NCBI RefSeq assembly: GCF_003075435.1
Contig: NZ_QCZJ01000026.1
Span: forward strand, 1 to 64,000
Origin: Terrimonas sp.
GTDB lineage: Bacteria; Bacteroidota; Bacteroidia; Chitinophagales; Chitinophagaceae
DNA length: 64,000 bases
Direction of reading: 5' to 3'
The position numbers were made by a program, and so were the translations under genes. Below the pieces are notes generated by a model that saw nothing but the letters and a program-made list of their open reading frames with translations, was not told the origin of the DNA and ran no database searches. This document shows, piece after piece, positions 60,594 through 64,000 of this stretch. Numbering within the stretch: position 1 is the stretch's first letter; each line of letters starts with the position of its first letter.

Positions 60594-61424
60594 ATGGAAA
60601 TACGATTTCAAAACAGTCCTGCGGAAGTAAAAAATATGGACACCCAATTGCTCCGTAATAATTTTCTAATACAAAAACTGATGACAGATGATGTTATTAC
60701 GTTAATGTATTCCCATTACGACAGGGTTATTATCGGTGGAGTGAAACCGGTTTCAAAAACAGTTTCCTTAGCTAACGAAAATGAATTACGTGCGGAATAT
60801 TTTTTACAAAGACGTGAGATGGGAATTATAAATGTTGGTGGTGATGGGCAGGTTATTGCTGACGGGCAAACATTTAGTGTAAACAAACTGGACTGCCTTT
60901 ATCTCGGAAAAGGCACAAAATCGGTAAGCTTTAAGAGTGCTGACCAAAATAAAGCAGCCTGTTTTTATATACTTTCCGCGCCGGCACACCAGGCATACCC
61001 AACAACATTATTAAAAAAAGAAAATGCTATCTCCAATACAGTAGGCTCGCTGGAAACATCTAACCACAGAACCATTTATAAATATATTCATGCAGAAGGT
61101 ATACAAAGCGCACAACTGGTAATGGGCTTAACCATTCTTGAAAAGGGAAGTGTATGGAACACTATGCCTGCCCATACACATACCCGCAGAATGGAAGCAT
61201 ATTTTTACTTTGATGTGCCGGAAAACCAGGTGGTATTTCATTTAATGGGCGAACCACAGCAAACAAGGCATATTATTGTGCAAAATCATGAAGCGGTGGT
61301 ATCTCCGCCATGGTCAATACACAGCGGGTGCGGAACATCAAACTACGGTTTTATATGGGGAATGGCCGGAGAAAATTATACATATACAGATATGGACGCT
61401 GTATCTATTAATGAGCTTCTATAA
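60594..61424 (+). CDS. kduI: 5-dehydro-4-deoxy-D-glucuronate isomerase (KduI)
   Basis: 276 residues, the full length of KduI. Two cupin-type domains; the zinc ligands His194 and His196 with Glu201 in PAHTHTRRMEAYFYF, and His243 in PPWSIHSGCGT, sit two residues from the E. coli positions (196, 198, 203, 245). It isomerises 4-deoxy-L-threo-5-hexosulose uronate, the keto form of unsaturated uronic acid, to 2,5-diketo-3-deoxygluconate. Between kduD and the DUF4861 gene (8 bases), in a tight operon. It shows that the PUL feeds on unsaturated uronates. Confidence 0.95.
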   Translation: MEIRFQNSPAEVKNMDTQLLRNNFLIQKLMTDDVITLMYSHYDRVIIGGVKPVSKTVSLANENELRAEYFLQRREMGIINVGGDGQVIADGQTFSVNKLDCLYLGKGTKSVSFKSADQNKAACFYILSAPAHQAYPTTLLKKENAISNTVGSLETSNHRTIYKYIHAEGIQSAQLVMGLTILEKGSVWNTMPAHTHTRRMEAYFYFDVPENQVVFHLMGEPQQTRHIIVQNHEAVVSPPWSIHSGCGTSNYGFIWGMAGENYTYTDMDAVSINELL

Positions 61425-61432
61425 TTTTTATT

Positions 61433-62695
61433 ATGAACAGAACGATATTGGTATACCTGCTCCTGGTATCAATGGGTTGTTACGGTCAACCTTTCAAATT
61501 TACGGTTACCAACCCTTCTGCCTATAAAAGAACAAATGAATTGGTCGTTATTTCAAGAGCCGAGATTGATAAGCATATGATAGCTGGTGAAAGTTTTTCA
61601 TTTGTTGATGAAAATAATAACGCTATTGTTACACAACTTGATGACTTGGACAAAAACGGCAAATGGGATGAAGCCTGTTTTTTATATTCATTCCAGGCAA
61701 ATCAAACTGTAAAATTTACAATAAGCAATAAAAGTATTGATGATGCCGCATCATTAGCACATGTACGGCTGAGAAAAAAAATAAGCGATACCGCCTTCGG
61801 CGATGATCTTGTAAGAGATACAATGCCTTTACATAATCCCCCTACCGATTTTTCAAAACAGCCTTTGCCTTTGTATTTAACTGAAGGTCCGGCCTGGGAA
61901 AATGACAAGGTAGCATTCCGTTTATATTTTGACACCAGGAATGACAAAGATATTTTCGGGAAAACCGAACCAGCACTTGTAATGGATACCATTGGTACAA
62001 ACACTAACAACAGCTATCATAAACTTTCCCATTGGGGAATGGATGTTTTACATGCAGGTAATTCCCTGGGCGCAGGTTCCCTGGCATTTAAGGTAAAAGG
62101 CATTGATTCTGTTATCAGGCTTGGCGGAGGGAAAGTATTATCCGAAGTATATGAAAAATCAGCTGATGGTCCTTTGAGGGCCGTTTTCAGGATCACCTAC
62201 CTGTTTGAAATAAAAGAAAGAAAAGCAACTATAATTGATGAAATAAGTATATGGGGTGGTCAGTATTTTTATGAATCAAAAGTATCAGCATCCGGCCTGC
62301 CCGAGGGAACTGAGCTACAGATTGGTATGGCTGATTTTTACGATAACACTTCCGGTCATTTCACTATAAACAAAGCATCGGTTTTGTACAGTTATGGTAA
62401 GCAATCTGAAAATCAGGATAACCTTGGAATGGCTATTATTGTTCCGGCCAGATCCTTTACATCTATTGATTCATTACCAAGGGAAATAGTGAATGTCAAA
62501 CTTGAATATGTACACAAAATTTATGATAGTTATATTATCGGCCAGGCTATTTCAGATGATAGCCCTGCTACTTACCGGTTTTATACCGGTTGGGAGAAGT
62601 CCGATAAACAGTTCTCCTCAAAAAAAGGATTTACATCTTATATAGCTGAACAAACCCGGAATTTTTCTGCACCTGTTATTGTAAAATGGTATTGA
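61433..62695 (+). CDS. Secreted DUF4861 family protein
   Basis: 420 residues with an N-terminal signal and a possible lipobox (VSMGC) or type I cleavage site (CYGQ). The beta-sandwich family DUF4861: VTNPSAYKRTNELVVISRAE, VTQLDDLDKNGKWDEACFLY, LYLTEGPAWENDKVAFRLYF, MDTIGTNTNNSYHKLSHWGM and DVLHAGNSLGAGSLAFKV. Family members recur in PULs for pectin, alginate and glycosaminoglycan-type polymers, and a role in handling unsaturated or uronic-acid oligosaccharides is proposed; no reaction is assigned. It ends the rightward arm. Confidence 0.85.
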   Translation: MNRTILVYLLLVSMGCYGQPFKFTVTNPSAYKRTNELVVISRAEIDKHMIAGESFSFVDENNNAIVTQLDDLDKNGKWDEACFLYSFQANQTVKFTISNKSIDDAASLAHVRLRKKISDTAFGDDLVRDTMPLHNPPTDFSKQPLPLYLTEGPAWENDKVAFRLYFDTRNDKDIFGKTEPALVMDTIGTNTNNSYHKLSHWGMDVLHAGNSLGAGSLAFKVKGIDSVIRLGGGKVLSEVYEKSADGPLRAVFRITYLFEIKERKATIIDEISIWGGQYFYESKVSASGLPEGTELQIGMADFYDNTSGHFTINKASVLYSYGKQSENQDNLGMAIIVPARSFTSIDSLPREIVNVKLEYVHKIYDSYIIGQAISDDSPATYRFYTGWEKSDKQFSSKKGFTSYIAEQTRNFSAPVIVKWY

Positions 62696-62737
62696 AAACC
62701 AATCTGATACTATTCTTACCAAAGAAAAAGGGTGATT

Positions 62738-62755
62738 TTTAACAATTTTGTCAAA
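62738..62755. promoter_or_regulatory. TetR operator, copy 1
   Basis: TTTAACAATTTTGTCAAA fits the palindromic pattern TTTRACAAWWTTGTYAAA also found at 62793 and 63444. It lies just upstream of the -33 box of the tetR promoter. Confidence 0.65.
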
Positions 62756-62761
62756 AAAATA

Positions 62762-62792
62762 TTTGCAGAATAAAAATTGGTGATTAATTTTG
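62762..62792 (+). promoter_or_regulatory. Bacteroidota promoter of the tetR gene
   Basis: TTTG at 62762-62765, a 19-base spacer and TAATTTTG at 62785-62792 match the TTTG-N19-TAnnTTTG consensus exactly. It is flanked by operator copies 1 and 2, and the ATG is 31 bases beyond, which fits negative autoregulation. Confidence 0.75.
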
Positions 62793-62810
62793 TTTAACAA
62801 TTTTGTCAAA
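62793..62810. promoter_or_regulatory. TetR operator, copy 2
   Basis: TTTAACAATTTTGTCAAA, identical to copy 1, sits directly after the -7 box and before the ATG, where a bound repressor would block RNA polymerase. Confidence 0.7.
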
Positions 62811-62822
62811 CAATAAAGTAAA

Positions 62823-63425
62823 ATGGCAATTAAAGACAGCGTTACGGAACAGCAGATAAAAGAAGCAGCGAAAAAGCTCTTCTTTAAGGAAGGCAGGTTT
62901 AAAGCCACCACGCAGGAGATTGCGGATGCCGCCGGTGTAAACAGAACATTGGTGAATTATTATTTCCGCTCAAGAGATGTGTTGTTTGATGAAGTGCTCA
63001 AAGATGCGAAAGCAGCCATGACCAATCGCCTGAAAAGTTCTGTAGGAGAAGAAAATATTCCTTTCCGGGTGAGGATTGAAAGATTTGTTGATGTTATGAT
63101 TGAAAATTCTTTTGCTTATCCCTATATAGATGTATACCTCGTCTCTCGCATGAATGATGATGTAAATCACCAGAATGATGTATTGGCAGACATAAAGAAG
63201 AATGAGGAATTGAAGCATTTTTTAAAATTGATTGAGGATGAGATGGGTAAAGGAACTATTGAAAAAATGCCCCCGGTGCAGTTCCTGATCAATCTTTTAT
63301 CATTGCTTACTTACCCGGTTATAATACAGCCCTTGTTTAAAAAAGTATTGCATTTCAGCGACAGGCAGTATCAGCAAATGCTGAAAGATCGCAAAGAGAT
63401 CATTTTAAATTTGCTGTTGAAATAA
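62823..63425 (+). CDS. TetR/AcrR family repressor of the adjacent efflux genes
   Basis: 200 residues. The N-terminal helix-turn-helix is typical: EQQIKEAAKKLFFKEGRFKA, TTQEIADAAGVNRTLVNYYF, RSRDVLFDEVLKDA. The helical ligand-binding domain holds an extended aromatic C-terminus (LLSLLTYPVIIQPLFKKVL). It represses until a small molecule binds. Two identical operators lie before it, a third lies between it and the TolC-family gene 122 bases downstream on the same strand, and one promoter sits between copies. It probably controls itself and the efflux operon; the ligand is unknown. Confidence 0.9.
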   Translation: MAIKDSVTEQQIKEAAKKLFFKEGRFKATTQEIADAAGVNRTLVNYYFRSRDVLFDEVLKDAKAAMTNRLKSSVGEENIPFRVRIERFVDVMIENSFAYPYIDVYLVSRMNDDVNHQNDVLADIKKNEELKHFLKLIEDEMGKGTIEKMPPVQFLINLLSLLTYPVIIQPLFKKVLHFSDRQYQQMLKDRKEIILNLLLK

Positions 63426-63443
63426 CATTTTTTTTGCTTGCTA

Positions 63444-63461
63444 TTTGACAATTTTGTTAAA
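63444..63461. promoter_or_regulatory. TetR operator, copy 3, upstream of the TolC-family gene
   Basis: TTTGACAATTTTGTTAAA is the same palindrome as copies 1 and 2 in reverse orientation (16 of 18 bases match either strand). It lies 86 bases before the TolC ATG and includes a TTTG that could serve as a -33 box. Confidence 0.65.
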
Positions 63462-63547
63462 CTATTATTTTAAATAATAATGTAAATACAGTGAAAGCTC
63501 TGAAAAACATATATCAGTTATTGAATGAAAAATTTAAGTATTCACAA

Positions 63548-64000
63548 ATGAAAAAAGTAAAACTGCTGGTTGCTGTTTGTGCCGGGATATTAACGGGCAA
63601 TATAGTTACAGCACAGGAAACATTAACACTTCAACAGGCGCTTAAATTTGCTATTGAGCATAAAGCCGAAGCGCAGAAAGCAAGACTGGAAGTAGAAAAC
63701 GCACAGTATTTAATTGATGAAGTTAAGGGAAGCGCCCTACCACAGGTGAACGGCTCCGGTACTTTAACTTATAACCCGATGTTACAGAAAAGTGCATTAC
63801 CGGGCGAAATTATTGGTAAGCCTGGTGAAACCGTAATGGTGGCTTTTGGGCAAAAATGGCAATCTAACGCAGTATTAAGTGTTAATCAGCAACTTTTTAA
63901 CCAGTCTATTTTTACGGGGTTAAAGGCTGCCAGAACAACCAAAGAGTTTTATCAAATTAATAAAACGCTTACAGACGAGCAGTTGATAGAAAAAGTAGCT
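63548..64000 (+). CDS. TolC family outer-membrane efflux protein (partial, runs off right edge)
   Basis: Open from the ATG at 63548 to the window end, 151 residues. A signal peptide ends NIVTAQ, then ETLTLQQALKFAIEHKAEAQ, ARLEVENAQYLIDEVKGSAL, PQVNGSGTLTYNPMLQKSAL and QQLFNQSIFTGLKAARTTKE. This is the outer-membrane-factor pattern: helix-strand-strand, alternating small and hydrophobic residues. It should be followed by membrane-fusion and RND or ABC pump genes beyond the window. The TetR gene is upstream on the same strand. An earlier ATG at 63522 hits a stop after eight codons. Confidence 0.85.
   Translation, partial: MKKVKLLVAVCAGILTGNIVTAQETLTLQQALKFAIEHKAEAQKARLEVENAQYLIDEVKGSALPQVNGSGTLTYNPMLQKSALPGEIIGKPGETVMVAFGQKWQSNAVLSVNQQLFNQSIFTGLKAARTTKEFYQINKTLTDEQLIEKVA

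Overview
The window is a chromosomal segment of a Bacteroidota bacterium, most likely of the family Chitinophagaceae. The evidence is a SusC/SusD pair, a type IX secretion C-terminal sorting domain, many Cys-lipobox lipoproteins, promoters of the TTTG-N19-TAnnTTTG type, almost no Shine-Dalgarno sites and AT-rich DNA. The family placement is inference. No rRNA, tRNA, CRISPR array, insertion sequence or phage gene was seen.

Layout. 1-5740 (minus): three-gene RHS-type surface module (coiled-coil/barrel-like protein, SpvB/YD-repeat protein, DUF6443 RHS protein running off the left edge). 6065-15140: a solitary SDR epimerase, an iron-permease-family membrane protein, a GH95 alpha-L-fucosidase, a repeat lipoprotein and a T9SS-exported esterase with PKD repeats. 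15141-21608 (minus): a compact aryl-polyene/flexirubin-type cluster of ligase, aromatic ammonia-lyase, ketoreductase, ketosynthase, ACP and LpxL-like acyltransferase. 21967-22772 (minus): a 52-aa basic protein followed by a TIR/deoxyribosyltransferase-like protein, the best candidate for an undescribed module. 22836-45353: mixed housekeeping and sugar metabolism, including aconitase, WbqC, GDPD, a FAH-family enzyme, LemA-TPM-TPM, Gfo/Idh and YdjC-type secreted enzymes, an amidohydrolase, a membrane sulfatase-like protein, NIPSNAP and dienelactone hydrolase.

45900-62695 is a polysaccharide utilization locus for a uronic-acid polymer. SusC/SusD, two heparinase II/III-type proteins, a BNR_4 protein, a LacI regulator and a GH88 unsaturated uronyl hydrolase read leftward. 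KduD, KduI and a DUF4861 protein read rightward. Lyases would give unsaturated oligosaccharides, GH88 would release the unsaturated uronate, and KduI/KduD would carry it towards 2-keto-3-deoxygluconate. Three LacI-operator-like palindromes lie between the divergent arms. The GH88 gene is cut short: at about 46990 its frame runs into an unrelated lipoprotein gene that has lost its start. This is either a real deletion or an assembly misjoin.

62738-64000: a TetR repressor with three copies of one 18-bp palindrome around it and a downstream TolC-family gene, probably an efflux operon continuing to the right.

Several intergenic gaps hold low-complexity word repeats or perfect hairpins, each gap using a different word. 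They are recorded separately because no gene explains them.
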